The translations under genes were made by a program, and so were the position numbers. Under the pieces are notes generated by a model. The model had not been told where the DNA came from, ran no database searches, and saw only the letters and a program-made list of their open reading frames with translations. This document shows, piece by piece, positions 5,223-14,200 of a DNA stretch of 40,536 nt; position 1 is the stretch's first letter; each line of letters opens with the position of its first letter. Source of the DNA: a virus; IMG/VR virus record IMGVR_UViG_3300006870_000029, positions 1-40,536 of that record; one strand, 5' to 3'.

Positions 5223-6179
5223 TTAGGTCTTGATAATAAACAGGAACGGTTCTACGTTTATCGTAGTCGAAACTGTTGCAGATGTCAATGCGTGATTGTG
5301 GTTAGCAGACTGGTTACCGGCATTTGACGTAATCGTATGATTGTGATTAGCAGACTGGTTACCTGCATTCGACGTAATCGTATGGCTATGATCAGCAGAC
5401 TGATCACCTGCGTTAGCATTATGGGCGTGACCAGCGTTCGCATAGTTCGTGTTCACAGTGCCAGAGTTGAAGTTATGAGAGTGCGACGCATTCTGGTTAT
5501 TCGTGTTAGCGTTTGTGTTGCTGCCGTTCGACTTCGCATAACCGTGCGTGTGAGAAGCGTTCTGGTTCGTTGTGTTAAAGGTCTTAGACCACGAATGGCG
5601 GTGGTTAGCGTTAGCGTTAGCAACCGTAATCGTATGCGAATGATCCGCAGACTGGTTGCCAGCGTTAGACGTAATCGTATGGCTATGATCAGCAGACTGA
5701 TTACCTGCGTTAGACGTAATCGTATGCGCATGATCCGCAGACTGATCCCCCAAAGCCAACGCATTCAACGCAGAAGAACCACTAACCGTAGTACCATCAG
5801 CGTTACCGCTCGCAGCAATACCAACAGGAACAAGCGCCGAAGTTCCAGGCAGATTAAACGTGGTAGAACCATCACCCGTACCATAACGGGTACTGATCGC
5901 CGTAAACAAGCTAGAATAGGTTGTGCGAGAAACCGCCGACCCGTCACACACCAGCCAACCCGAAGGTGCCGTACCGCCACCATACATGACTACAGTACCC
6001 GCAGGAATAGTTGTGCCGCCAGACTGATCCTGCCACGTAACCGTACCAGAACCATTCGTTACCAAAACCTGATCTAAAGAACCGTCAGCAGTAGGAAGCG
6101 TAAACTCACCGGTAACTTCTAAAGAAGTTGCTGAAACGGTACCGTCAGCAGTAAGACCAGTCTTAAAACTTTTAGCCAC
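5223..6179 (-). CDS. Tail fibre/receptor-binding protein with tail-collar domain and HxH repeats
   Basis: A 318-residue protein: a short N-terminal part, then a phage tail-collar domain (about residues 58-115: MYGGGTAPSGWLVCDGSAVS, then FNLPGTSALVPVG), then a repetitive region with about ten HxH motifs spaced about 10-30 residues apart (DHAHTI, DHSHTI, NHRHSW, SHTHGY, SHSHNF, GHAHNA, NHNHTI). In the T4 short tail fibre gp12, HxH triads bind iron along a trimeric needle, so a metal-threaded needle tip is likely here. The start is GTG at 6179. The end is VEPFLFIIKT. It probably contacts the host surface. It is the last of the tandem fibre genes and has its own candidate promoter. Confidence 0.85.
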   Translation of the reverse strand: MAKSFKTGLTADGTVSATSLEVTGEFTLPTADGSLDQVLVTNGSGTVTWQDQSGGTTIPAGTVVMYGGGTAPSGWLVCDGSAVSRTTYSSLFTAISTRYGTGDGSTTFNLPGTSALVPVGIAASGNADGTTVSGSSALNALALGDQSADHAHTITSNAGNQSADHSHTITSNAGNQSADHSHTITVANANANHRHSWSKTFNTTNQNASHTHGYAKSNGSNTNANTNNQNASHSHNFNSGTVNTNYANAGHAHNANAGDQSADHSHTITSNAGNQSANHNHTITSNAGNQSANHNHALTSATVSTTINVEPFLFIIKT

Positions 6180-6210
6180 GGCACCAACCGCCCTTCCACA
6201 GCACAGCCAT
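6172..6210 (-). CDS. Possible 12-residue leader peptide
   Basis: ATG at 6210 opens MAVLWKGGWCRG and stops at TAA (6174-6172), overlapping the GTG start of the collar-domain fibre gene out of frame. It would lie near the 5' end of the transcript from the promoter at 6226. If translated it would couple to the fibre gene. There is no good ribosome-binding site, so this is tentative. Confidence 0.2.
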   Translation of the reverse strand: MAVLWKGGWCRG

Positions 6211-6225
6211 AAAGCTCACAACTCT

Positions 6226-6266
6226 ATTATAACACAAGAGGCGGAACCAGTTCTACAACCAGTTCC
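6226..6266 (-). promoter_or_regulatory. Extended -10 promoter with operator-like repeat
   Basis: TATAAT (6231-6226) is preceded by TGT (extended -10). No good -35 is present. Instead the -35 area holds a 24-bp element (6243-6266) made of two direct copies of GAACTGGTT that is also an imperfect palindrome (GGAAC...GTTCC). Its placement is what one expects of a regulator-binding site controlling the fibre gene downstream. Confidence 0.5.
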
Positions 6267-6305
6267 ACCCCCTGTCGGGTATTTCCCGCCTGCACGGCGG
6301 AGTAA

Positions 6306-6365
6306 CTACTGATCCCAACTGTCGTCTGGACCCGCAGTAGCGCCACGAGTATTTCCCCGTGACAT
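6306..6365 (-). CDS. Tiny possible ORF in a 190-nt gap
   Basis: The gap 6180-6369 holds a 19-codon frame, MSRGNTRGATAGPDDSWDQ, 4 nt after the stop of the large fibre gene. It has no ribosome-binding site beyond a weak GATAAG. A CCGCC-GTGCA-GGCGG hairpin follows at about 6288-6302. Coding is doubtful; it is reported so the gap is accounted for. Confidence 0.15.
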   Translation of the reverse strand: MSRGNTRGATAGPDDSWDQ

Positions 6366-6369
6366 CTTA

Positions 6370-8160
6370 TCAGCCAATGACAACAACTCGGAGAGAGTCG
6401 GTAGCTGGGGCTGTAGAGAACGTCAACGTGACCGCATTCGTGCTTGTTCGATCAACGTCACAGATGACGGTTTCTTTTGTGGTAGCATCGTAGACTTCTA
6501 CGACAACATCATCGGTCCCGAAGTTATGTGTGACAGCGATAGACGTAGCGGCGTTATCGCCAATCGTCTCAGCATGACGAGTCATGAACCCAAGGTTGGT
6601 CTTGGCACCGGCAGCGGTCGAAGCGCCTGTACCACCGTGGGCAACAGCAACATCCGTCGCAGCCCACACGCCCGTAGCAATCGTACCAAGAGCGGTAAGC
6701 GACGAGGTGACAACCGAAGAGTTCAGCTCAGTACCAGTCAGGGTGCCAGCAGCAGCCGTTACCGTGATGTTAGCTGTACCGTCGAACGACGTGCCGTTGA
6801 TCGTCCGTGCAGTCTCAAGGGCGGTAGCTGTCGCAGCGTTACCGCTCGTGTCCTGCGTACCGGCGGTGTTAACACCCGGCAGATCAATGTTTGCGGTACC
6901 GTCGAACGAGACGCCGCCGATCGTGCGAGCCGTTTCAAGAGCCGTAGCAGTATCGGCGTTACCGGTAACATCACCAGTAACGTTACCAGTGACGGCACCT
7001 TCCAGGGTGCCCACGACCAGCGTAGCCGCCGTGTAACCCGCACCGCCTGTATCAACGGTAGTGGTAGGCTCAGCCTGAAGATCAGCGAACAGCTTGAACT
7101 TGCCGCTGTCGTTAGCGTCACGGAACAGGCCAGCGTAAAGGTCCTGCGAACCAGAAGTGTCGTACAGGCCGTAGAAACCGATGTCTACCGAGTCGGTAGC
7201 GTTGTTTCCGTTAGCAAGAACAATCAGCGGGTCTTCAACAGAAAGCGTAGCAGTGTTTACCGTGGTAGTATCGCCGTTTACCGTAAGGTTGCCCGAGATA
7301 GTAACGTTGTCCGGCAGCCCAATTGTGACATCGCCAGTACCTGCACTTACCTCAACCTCGCCAGCGGTACCAGTAAGGCTAGTAACACCGATAGCACCAA
7401 TCAAATCGTTGATCGCTGCTGCAGTCATCAACGACGTATCGTTGTCAGCAAAAGACTCGCCGCTTGTCTGAACCGTGGTCAACGCCACGCTATCAAACGT
7501 AAACGTGTCCGTGGCTTGAATCGTTAGGCCACCGTTAGCGGTAATAAGACCTGAAACAGTCAAACCCGTAAGGGTGCCAACACTTGTCAAAGAAGAAGCG
7601 GTAACGCCAGAGTTAAGAGTATTTCCTGTCAGGTTATTTGCGTCAATGTCGATATTTGCGGTTCCGTCAAAAGAGGTGCCAGCAATAGTCCGAGCGGTTG
7701 CCAGAGCGGTAGCCGTAGCAGCGTTGCCGCTCGTGTCCTGAGTGCCTGAAGTGTTTACGCCCGGAAGGTCAATGTTTGCAGAACCATCAAACGAAACGCC
7801 ACCAATCGTGCGGGCAGTCTCAAGAGCAGTAGCCGTATCCGCATTACCAGTAAGAGCACCAGTAAAGCCAGTTGACGTTACAGAAGTAAGACCGGTAATA
7901 GTCGTATCTAGGTTGACAGTTACGGCACCTGTCGTCCCGCCACCGTTAAGGTTCGTACCGGCAGTAACAGCAGTAATGTCACCCTGCTCCTGCAAACCAA
8001 CCCACGCAGAACCGTCATAAACGTAAAGCTCACTATCTACCGTATCAAAATAGATCTGACCCGCAACAGGGGACGAAGGAGCAGTAGCTAGGTTCTGAAC
8101 CTTAGCATTCTGCAACTCATTTTTATTCAAATCCAGATTAGTTAAGAATTTTTGGGCCAC
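6370..8160 (-). CDS. Large repetitive tail fibre protein
   Basis: A 596-residue fibre, GTG start at 8160 with a strong GGAGG. The N-terminus (about residues 25-60) has the YFDTVDSELYVYDGSAWVG motif found near the start of many phage fibres. The shaft contains two copies of a roughly 50-residue unit (TATALETARTIGGVSFDG, NIDLPGVNT, TSGNAATATAL; about 105-165 and 410-470) and an SVEDPLIVLANGN segment. The C-terminus (TRHAETIGDNAATSIAVTHN to SLRVVVIG) resembles a compact beta-rich tip domain shared with the next gene's C-terminus. It is probably a trimeric host-recognition fibre. The repeat unit also occurs in the fibre at 9655-11244, nearly identical in DNA. Confidence 0.85.
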   Translation of the reverse strand: MAQKFLTNLDLNKNELQNAKVQNLATAPSSPVAGQIYFDTVDSELYVYDGSAWVGLQEQGDITAVTAGTNLNGGGTTGAVTVNLDTTITGLTSVTSTGFTGALTGNADTATALETARTIGGVSFDGSANIDLPGVNTSGTQDTSGNAATATALATARTIAGTSFDGTANIDIDANNLTGNTLNSGVTASSLTSVGTLTGLTVSGLITANGGLTIQATDTFTFDSVALTTVQTSGESFADNDTSLMTAAAINDLIGAIGVTSLTGTAGEVEVSAGTGDVTIGLPDNVTISGNLTVNGDTTTVNTATLSVEDPLIVLANGNNATDSVDIGFYGLYDTSGSQDLYAGLFRDANDSGKFKLFADLQAEPTTTVDTGGAGYTAATLVVGTLEGAVTGNVTGDVTGNADTATALETARTIGGVSFDGTANIDLPGVNTAGTQDTSGNAATATALETARTINGTSFDGTANITVTAAAGTLTGTELNSSVVTSSLTALGTIATGVWAATDVAVAHGGTGASTAAGAKTNLGFMTRHAETIGDNAATSIAVTHNFGTDDVVVEVYDATTKETVICDVDRTSTNAVTLTFSTAPATDSLRVVVIG

Positions 8161-8170
8161 TTTTCCTCCA

Positions 8171-8647
8171 TCAAGTTAAATAAGCCAAACCAGTAAACGC
8201 ACCTTGAAAGTCAACCGTAACACTACTGGTACTATTATATGTTACCTTACCGATCACAACTGTCCCTGCAGAATCAACAACAGTTACCGACGGATAACCA
8301 TCCAACGTATGAGAAATAGTCCAACTACTAGAAGCAACCGATTGAGTATGCGTATACCTCTTCGGAATCAACGGTAAAGCATCAGATTCCCACGAACTAG
8401 CCCCCTTGGGACCATACAACTTACCGTTAGAAACATCAACGTAAAAATCGCCCTCCGCTCCAGTTGAATCAGAAGGCGACCCGTTGGAATAAAACAGACT
8501 AGAAGCAGCACCAGCATCGTTAACAAACGTGGCCGCAACAACAGTAACCGAATTACCGTCCGTCTCAGAAACACTAACCGAATTAATAACGTCTGTTACA
8601 GAAACGGTATTTGTTGCCTCTTCAATTGATACCGTATAATCAGACAT
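8171..8647 (-). CDS. Short tail fibre/tip protein
   Basis: A 158-residue protein: an N-terminal beta-rich repeat (SVSVTDVINSVSVSE type), a central fibre motif GDFYVDVSNGKLYGPKG (about residues 67-83), and a C-terminal tip (YTHTQSVASSSWTISHTLDG to AYLT), a compact module seen at the ends of many phage fibres. It is likely a receptor-binding or fibre-capping protein, assembled next to the long fibre. It is 1 nt from the paralogous 114-residue gene upstream. Confidence 0.75.
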   Translation of the reverse strand: MSDYTVSIEEATNTVSVTDVINSVSVSETDGNSVTVVAATFVNDAGAASSLFYSNGSPSDSTGAEGDFYVDVSNGKLYGPKGASSWESDALPLIPKRYTHTQSVASSSWTISHTLDGYPSVTVVDSAGTVVIGKVTYNSTSSVTVDFQGAFTGLAYLT

Positions 8648-8648
8648 T

Positions 8649-8993
8649 TTAGGACCCTACTATAAAGTTACCTTTAACTAATCGCAAGACCCCAGCTTTG
8701 GCACCAGTACTAACCAACTCCAAATCGTAGACGTAGGTGTCGGCAGCAATTGACCCGGTTTCTTCACTGGAAAGACTTAATGTTATTGTACCAGTACTAG
8801 AGTCGTGGCTAAGCCTACCATTGGAAGTAGTTAGCTCAATTACGGTGTCGTCAGATGCAACAGTCCTACGGACATGCATTCGGGAGTCCCAGTAGGCTAA
8901 ATCCGACATCGTTTCATCGGGGTTTTTCACTAACAGGTCTACACTTAACGCCGCCCCCCTAGTACAATTGATCGTCAAGTTTCCTGCTGTCAT
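8649..8993 (-). CDS. BppU/DUF2479-like tail fibre attachment protein, paralogue 1
   Basis: A 114-residue beta-sandwich-like protein with RMHVRRT at about residue 43, IELTTSNGRLS, a TGTITLSLSSEET strand pair and YVYDLEL. The same pattern occurs in the gene at 16833-17177, so the two are paralogues. The pattern fits N-terminal baseplate/fibre attachment domains (BppU-like). It begins in an ATGA overlap with the previous gene. Inferred role: an adapter joining fibres to the baseplate. Confidence 0.7.
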   Translation of the reverse strand: MTAGNLTINCTRGAALSVDLLVKNPDETMSDLAYWDSRMHVRRTVASDDTVIELTTSNGRLSHDSSTGTITLSLSSEETGSIAADTYVYDLELVSTGAKAGVLRLVKGNFIVGS

Positions 8994-9319
8994 TCTCCCA
9001 TAAACCCCATGTCGCCAATAGCCAAGTAGTCGTCGGCTGTCATAATCATGCCACGGCTAACCCACTCGGGCAGATTGTCGGACGTTACGACCATAAGCTG
9101 TGCTTCACCGTCAGCGTTAATAATCTCACCGATAAACACGAAGTGTCCTAGGACACCGCCGCCGTCGCCACGCTCCTCAAAAACTTTAGATACAAGATTG
9201 TGGACAATTTCTTGAGACGAACACTCCTCCGTGTCCTGCATCGCAGAAGCCACCATGTCGAGAATATCATCAATCGAATCCTCGTCGTCACGATCTCTAA
9301 ACGGTACGTCTTCTGCCAT
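8990..9319 (-). CDS. Hypothetical acidic protein (109 aa)
   Basis: Starts MAEDVPFRDRDDEDSIDDIL with a GAGGG ribosome-binding site. The N-terminal half is acidic and helical. The C-terminal half (HFVFIGEIINADGEAQLMVV, then SRGMIMTADDYLAIG) is alpha/beta. It sits within the fibre cassette but has no fibre motif, so a chaperone or regulatory role is as likely as a structural one. No family recognised. Confidence 0.6.
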   Translation of the reverse strand: MAEDVPFRDRDDEDSIDDILDMVASAMQDTEECSSQEIVHNLVSKVFEERGDGGGVLGHFVFIGEIINADGEAQLMVVTSDNLPEWVSRGMIMTADDYLAIGDMGFMGE

Positions 9320-9343
9320 TATGCCCTCGTATCTCTCAGGAAC

Positions 9344-9628
9344 TCACTCTGGATCTCCAGAAGTAAGCTCGTTGTTTTTCCGTTCCAAATTAACAATTTC
9401 TTCCTGCAGATGATGAATAATGTACCGAAGTCTATTATTTTCTTTCCGCTGTAAAGCATATTCTATACGACTTTGCTTAACTAAATCTAGCCATACAAAG
9501 TCCTGTGCAGCGTCTACTTCCATGTTGAGTTTTTTGTTTTTGACTCTGCTTGAAAGAACGATACCGGTAAACGTTACCCCTGAACCGACAAGGGCAGGGA
9601 TAGTCATGCTCATGAATTCAGACCACAC
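9344..9628 (-). CDS. Membrane protein with coiled coil; possible holin or spanin-like
   Basis: A 94-residue protein read from a GTG at 9628 (GGGGGG, 5 nt, GTG). One hydrophobic segment (about residues 8-27, SMTIPALVGSGVTFTGIVLS) is followed by a basic stretch and a long charged helix (about 52-90, IEYALQRKENNRLRYIIHHL then QEEIVNLERKNNEL). The shape fits small phage holins or inner-membrane lysis accessories, but no family signature is present. It lies between fibre genes rather than beside the lysins, which argues against a simple lysis cassette. Confidence 0.55.
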   Translation of the reverse strand: MWSEFMSMTIPALVGSGVTFTGIVLSSRVKNKKLNMEVDAAQDFVWLDLVKQSRIEYALQRKENNRLRYIIHHLQEEIVNLERKNNELTSGDPE

Positions 9629-9654
9629 GCCTGCCCCCCTTTGGTTAGGTTAAA

Positions 9655-11244
9655 TTAAGCTTCGAGTGCTGCAATTCGAGTACGAAGGTCTTTTACAACA
9701 AGAACAAGCAGCGACAAGTACGAAGTCTTGTTGATGCCGGTCAGGAAGGTCGTACCGTCCTCGTTGAAGCCATGAGCAGCAAGGTGCGGCGAAATGGCGT
9801 CCATGTCTTCAGCGATCGGACCGATCTCAGGAATACCAGGGCTGTGGATACGGTTCCACAGCTTCGGCTCTACTTGGTCGATCATATCTGCCGTAAGTTC
9901 ATCACCAGGGTCTTGGATGTTTTCCTTTTCGGCCCGCAGCGACGAGTTCCGCTTCAGGATGTAGTTACCGAAGCCGGTAGCTACCCACTCGGCGTCGTTA
10001 CCTGTACCAGTGTCAGGAAAAGCAGCGAAAGCGACGCCAACGTCCAGAGCAAACCCGCCTGAAGTAATTACAGCCGAACCGTTACCGCCCGCCACAAGCT
10101 CCATTGTGTCTGCAGCACTGCGGTAGATGCCTGTGTCAGTATCGCCGCTAAAGTGAAAAGCTGGAGTGCTCTCTGAACCGTTACCAGCGCTTACGCTAAG
10201 ACCAGCCTGAACGAAGTTGGAAACAGAAAGAGAAGCTCCCGTAAACAGAGTAGATCCACCGCCTAACACATTAGTCGAAGGATTATATGTTAAGGTAGTA
10301 TCTATGCGGGCACGGTCAGTACCAGAAGTACTATCCGCAAATGTGACGTAATGATTAGCATTAGTGCTAACTGAAAGTACCGAAACCTCAGTAGCGCTAG
10401 AAGCGTTTCCGCTCAAAGCCCCAGCAAACGTGGTAGTAGTCAGAGTGTTCGAGCTAGCGTTGTAAGAAAGGCCAGTGTCTCTTCGTGCTCGTGTGTTGCC
10501 AGTACCAGTAGCAAACAGAGGGTATGTCGTAGTGCTAGTATTGTCTGCGTAGACATCAACGTTCGTAGCGTTCGTAGCGTTCGTAGCGCTTGTAGCACTT
10601 GTAGCACTTGTAGCGGTGGCAGCGTTGCCCGACGTGTCCTGATTACCAGCCGTGTTCACACCCGGCAGATCAATGTTTGCTGTACCATTAAACGACACAC
10701 CGCCGATTGTCCGGGCAGTCTCCAACCGAGTCGCAGTAGCAGCATTACCGCTCGTGCTCACAGACACAGAACCAACAATCTTAGAAGCATCTAAAGAAAC
10801 AATTTTCTCATCCGTAATAGTTCCCGCAGCAATACGATCAACACTCAAAGTACCAGTCAGCTTACCAGCATCCAAAGAAACAATATTGCCATTAGTAATA
10901 GCATTAGCAGCAATACTATGCTTATGCTCCGCATAAGCCAAACCAGACGCAGACGTACCAGCAGACGCCGTACCATCAATCTCACCAATATTACCATCCG
11001 TAGCATTCTCTACCGCAATATCATCCCACGCCACACCATTACAATACGACAGCTGACCCGTAGTCGAATAATGGAAAAAGCCCTTATACGCTGCAGCCGC
11101 AGCAGGACGAGCAGCCGCCTGACTATAACCAGCCACACGATCCTCCAGCTCCTCATGAGAAGCATCCATTTGCGCACGAGTAAACGCATCCGTACCCGCA
11201 CTCCAGCGATAAATTTCTAAACGAGTTGTCTGTGAAACAGCCAT
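9655..11244 (-). CDS. Tail fibre with C-terminal S74-like chaperone domain
   Basis: A 529-residue protein. The N-terminal domain (about residues 1-80, SQTTRLEIYRWSAGTDAFTR onwards, with a HYSTTGQLSYCNGVAWDDI element) probably attaches to the tail. The shaft carries the LETARTIGGVSFNGTANIDL repeat and a run of ATS/ATN triplets. The C-terminus (about 430-529: EKENIQDPGDELTADMIDQV, then GPIAEDMDAISPH and a final coiled coil) fits the endosialidase-type intramolecular chaperone (peptidase S74) that trimerises the fibre. Where S74 proteins usually have SDxRLK, this one has SSLRAEKENI, so self-cleavage may be altered. Likely host-recognition fibre. Confidence 0.85.
   Translation of the reverse strand: MAVSQTTRLEIYRWSAGTDAFTRAQMDASHEELEDRVAGYSQAAARPAAAAAYKGFFHYSTTGQLSYCNGVAWDDIAVENATDGNIGEIDGTASAGTSASGLAYAEHKHSIAANAITNGNIVSLDAGKLTGTLSVDRIAAGTITDEKIVSLDASKIVGSVSVSTSGNAATATRLETARTIGGVSFNGTANIDLPGVNTAGNQDTSGNAATATSATSATSATNATNATNVDVYADNTSTTTYPLFATGTGNTRARRDTGLSYNASSNTLTTTTFAGALSGNASSATEVSVLSVSTNANHYVTFADSTSGTDRARIDTTLTYNPSTNVLGGGSTLFTGASLSVSNFVQAGLSVSAGNGSESTPAFHFSGDTDTGIYRSAADTMELVAGGNGSAVITSGGFALDVGVAFAAFPDTGTGNDAEWVATGFGNYILKRNSSLRAEKENIQDPGDELTADMIDQVEPKLWNRIHSPGIPEIGPIAEDMDAISPHLAAHGFNEDGTTFLTGINKTSYLSLLVLVVKDLRTRIAALEA
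10561..10614 (-). repeat. Six 9-bp tandem repeats in fibre gene
   Basis: Six consecutive 9-mers related to GCTACGAAC/GCTACAAGT (minus strand) encode AT(S/N) six times. Three copies are identical (GTTCGTAGC on the plus strand) and three diverge slightly. In-frame gain or loss of units would lengthen or shorten the shaft without breaking the frame. Confidence 0.9.
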
Positions 11245-11271
11245 AATACAGCCTCCTGTAACAATATTTTA

Positions 11272-14200
11272 CTAGGAAATTTCGGTTCCCAATAGTGTAA
11301 TCTCAATATCAGACAAACGTCTGTCGAAAAATGCGAATTCAGCCAAACCAAACCGAGCGTTAAACTCGCTAGCCGCTCCCTGCCCAAACGTGGCAGAGTT
11401 AGTAGCTGTTGTAAACGTAGTGGCAACCGCTGCTGTTGCTGTTGACTCCGAAGTACCATCTACGATTAGTTCTAGGCCGTTAGCGGGGTCTCTACGAACG
11501 ACTAACCAATGCCAGTCCCCAAACGATGGGGTTTCGGTCCACGTGACGGTTTCGGTGTTGGTGTTGTCCGTAAACGTTGCTTTGATATCTCCGTCGTCGT
11601 AGAAGACACGCAAACCTTGGTTGGTGGCGTTTTCGAGACGGAAAATGTCGTATGTTCCGCTGGTCCAGAAACGCCGCACCTGTAACAGTACCGAGAACGG
11701 GTGGTAGCTTTCGAGAGACGGAGGGTTGTGCATGCTTGGTGAGCCTTCGTAGACATGCAGAATGTCACGATCGACTACTTGGCTAGGTGCGTATGCTGTG
11801 CTGGAAGACCCAGGGTAGCTTCTGGTTAATGTCCACGTGTTAGCGGGCGTAACAGAGTCGGCACCTGTGGTCGCTGTTGATGCGATCGTATCGGGAAGGA
11901 ATGTCGCTACGCTTGACCCGCCACCACTTGGCTGAACGTCAATTTGTGTTACAGTTATTCCCTGGTAGAGCGCTGAAGCACCGTCATAGTCGTCCTGCGC
12001 CGCAATAGTGAGAACGCCTGAACCGTCTGTCGTAAAATCAGTAAAAGCAGCAGTCGAAGTAGAACCATCTGAAGGATCAACAACTGTCGGAATAACTCTG
12101 TACGCTGTAGATGCCGAAAGTCCATCAATGGCAAGCGAATCGCCTCCAGAAGCAGCAGCCCCAAAATACCAAACGTCCGCACCCGACAACTGGCGCATAG
12201 CCAAAACATCCAAATCATTAGACGACGCCTGATTAACCGTCAACGTAACCGAAGCACCCCCGCTGGCATCTACCGTAAACGAATCAGCATAAACATCGAC
12301 AGAAGACAAATCAATATCAAGCGTAGGCGAATAAACATACATGCCGAAATCATCAACATCGTCACCGCCCACATATGCGTGAGCAGAAGACGAAGTATCA
12401 GACGAACCCGTAAACGAAATCGGTGCGTCAAACACAAGCACACGTTTCACGCCGCAAGAAACTGGTGTAGCGTCAGCCCAATCATCTGTAGCGTTAAGCT
12501 GGCCTAAAATTTGGATTCCAGCGCCTGCTCCTGCCGAAGCAGAACCCGGCGTGAACGTAGAACTACCAACAGCGTTAGACTCCCAATCGTCATACAGCGA
12601 ACCTTGAGCATAGAACGACACAGTAGCGTCACTAGCCGACAGTGCTGATCTGGAAACACGCAACACGTACTGGCCTGTAGCGCCGATGCTGTTGAAATCA
12701 ATCGGGTCAGACACGGCATAGTTCGATGCCCCGACAGCCTCGTAACCGTCAACAAGCAAAAGCCGAACGTCCGTGTCAGGACCAGAAGTGTGACCTGAAA
12801 CTAAGTACACAGCCCAGTCATTGTCCGAACTGCTTGAGTCAGTACCACACGCTAAAAGATATTTTTCACGGTACAACCAGTCAGCAGGAGTGTTGCCGCC
12901 ATCGCCAGCAGTATCAACCGCCGCAGAAGGCAACGTAATATCTGTTAAAACAAAAACGAGATCGTATCCTGCAGACGAGCCACCTAAATCTAACGTAGCT
13001 GTATCGCTGCTCGTAATCGACCCGTAAGTTGAACCGGACATATCGCCGTAGAAGTATTGTGAATCGGCGCTGTAATGCGAGTCGCCCACGCCGCCACCAA
13101 TCTCAACAACAGTATTTGAAGACGTTTCGTTAAGTCGAATGTGTCTAGCAAAGTTACGTTCGTCCGAAACAAAAGATTTGCCGTAAATGTCTACACCGCC
13201 AGCAGCAGAATTAGAATGCGTGGCAGGGTAAAGCAGGCTTGTCATGTCGTAAGACACATCACCTGAGTTGGTTGCTTCAGAAACTTTGGTTGCAAACGCC
13301 CCGGCAGACAAGCTACTGTTTAGAGCGTCAGTAATAAAATTACCTGCTGAGTCAGGATCGACTGTGGGGTCAACAAGGACACTCAGTTGGAAAGGATTTT
13401 CCATAGCGTTTTTGTTTACAACAACAGCAGCATTGTCTGGTGTTGTTGTGTCGAGCAGGGTACGGATGTAGCTTACGATAGTATCTGCACGGCCTGCGTT
13501 GATGCCCGAAAACCCTGTACGAATCTGGTCACGGAAACCTTGAATTGTGTCGAAAAATTCTGGGTCTAAACTTTGAAGTGCAAGCCAGTCCGCTAACGTT
13601 TCAATATCTTCCCATTCGCCAGGATTAGTGTCCGCATCACCATCATATTCTTCTAAAGCTGTCCAAGGAGTGAAACCCGAAGAAGCAGAAAGCAATGTCG
13701 TGGCGGTAATTGATGCTAGCCAGAATAGATACGCTGCATCAGCGGTGTCCGGGTCGGTCAGCTTAGATTTACTTTCTGTGCCCTCCGTAGCACGGGTGTA
13801 CTGGAAGCTAATGGCTGTGTCTGCAATATTGTCTGCGGGGTATGCCAATGATTCAACAAACCGTTTTAAGGGAACCGGTACCTGTGGAGATTTTACGAGG
13901 CTTGCAATGTTCTCGTCATCCAGACGCATAAACTCAGGCAGGTCTGTGTAAAACAAGTACGAAATTCTACCATAACCGGTGTAGTGATCTTCACAAACAA
14001 CGGGATCATACAAGGTAATAATATCGTCTGAAGCTAAGCTCCCAGCGCTTGGCCCAGTAAAAGTAATTTTTACTTTCATCAGAGTAGCGTCGGGGTCAGC
14101 CGCAAAACCTAAGTAAAGTCTAGCGTATCTATACGCTTCTATAGAAATTGTTTTTGACTCTGAACTTGCAGTCGGGGAAGAATCCGACTCGGAGCTGTAA

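Noticed and set aside
5290-5740. Possible CRISPR array or satellite repeat
   Set aside because: Repeats are in frame, code for conserved HxH motifs and are not separated by unique spacers.
5337-6077. Plus-strand ORF of 246 codons
   Set aside because: It is antisense to the HxH repeats of the collar fibre; its runs of Arg, Ile and Val are the complement of the real repeat. No start signals.
6526-7527. Long plus-strand ORF of 333 codons
   Set aside because: It lies wholly opposite the 596-residue fibre gene, has low-complexity composition mirroring the repeats, and no ribosome-binding site. It is a shadow frame.
9655-11244. Diversity-generating retroelement target in fibres
   Set aside because: No reverse transcriptase gene or template repeat with A-specific differences is in the window; a distant one cannot be excluded.
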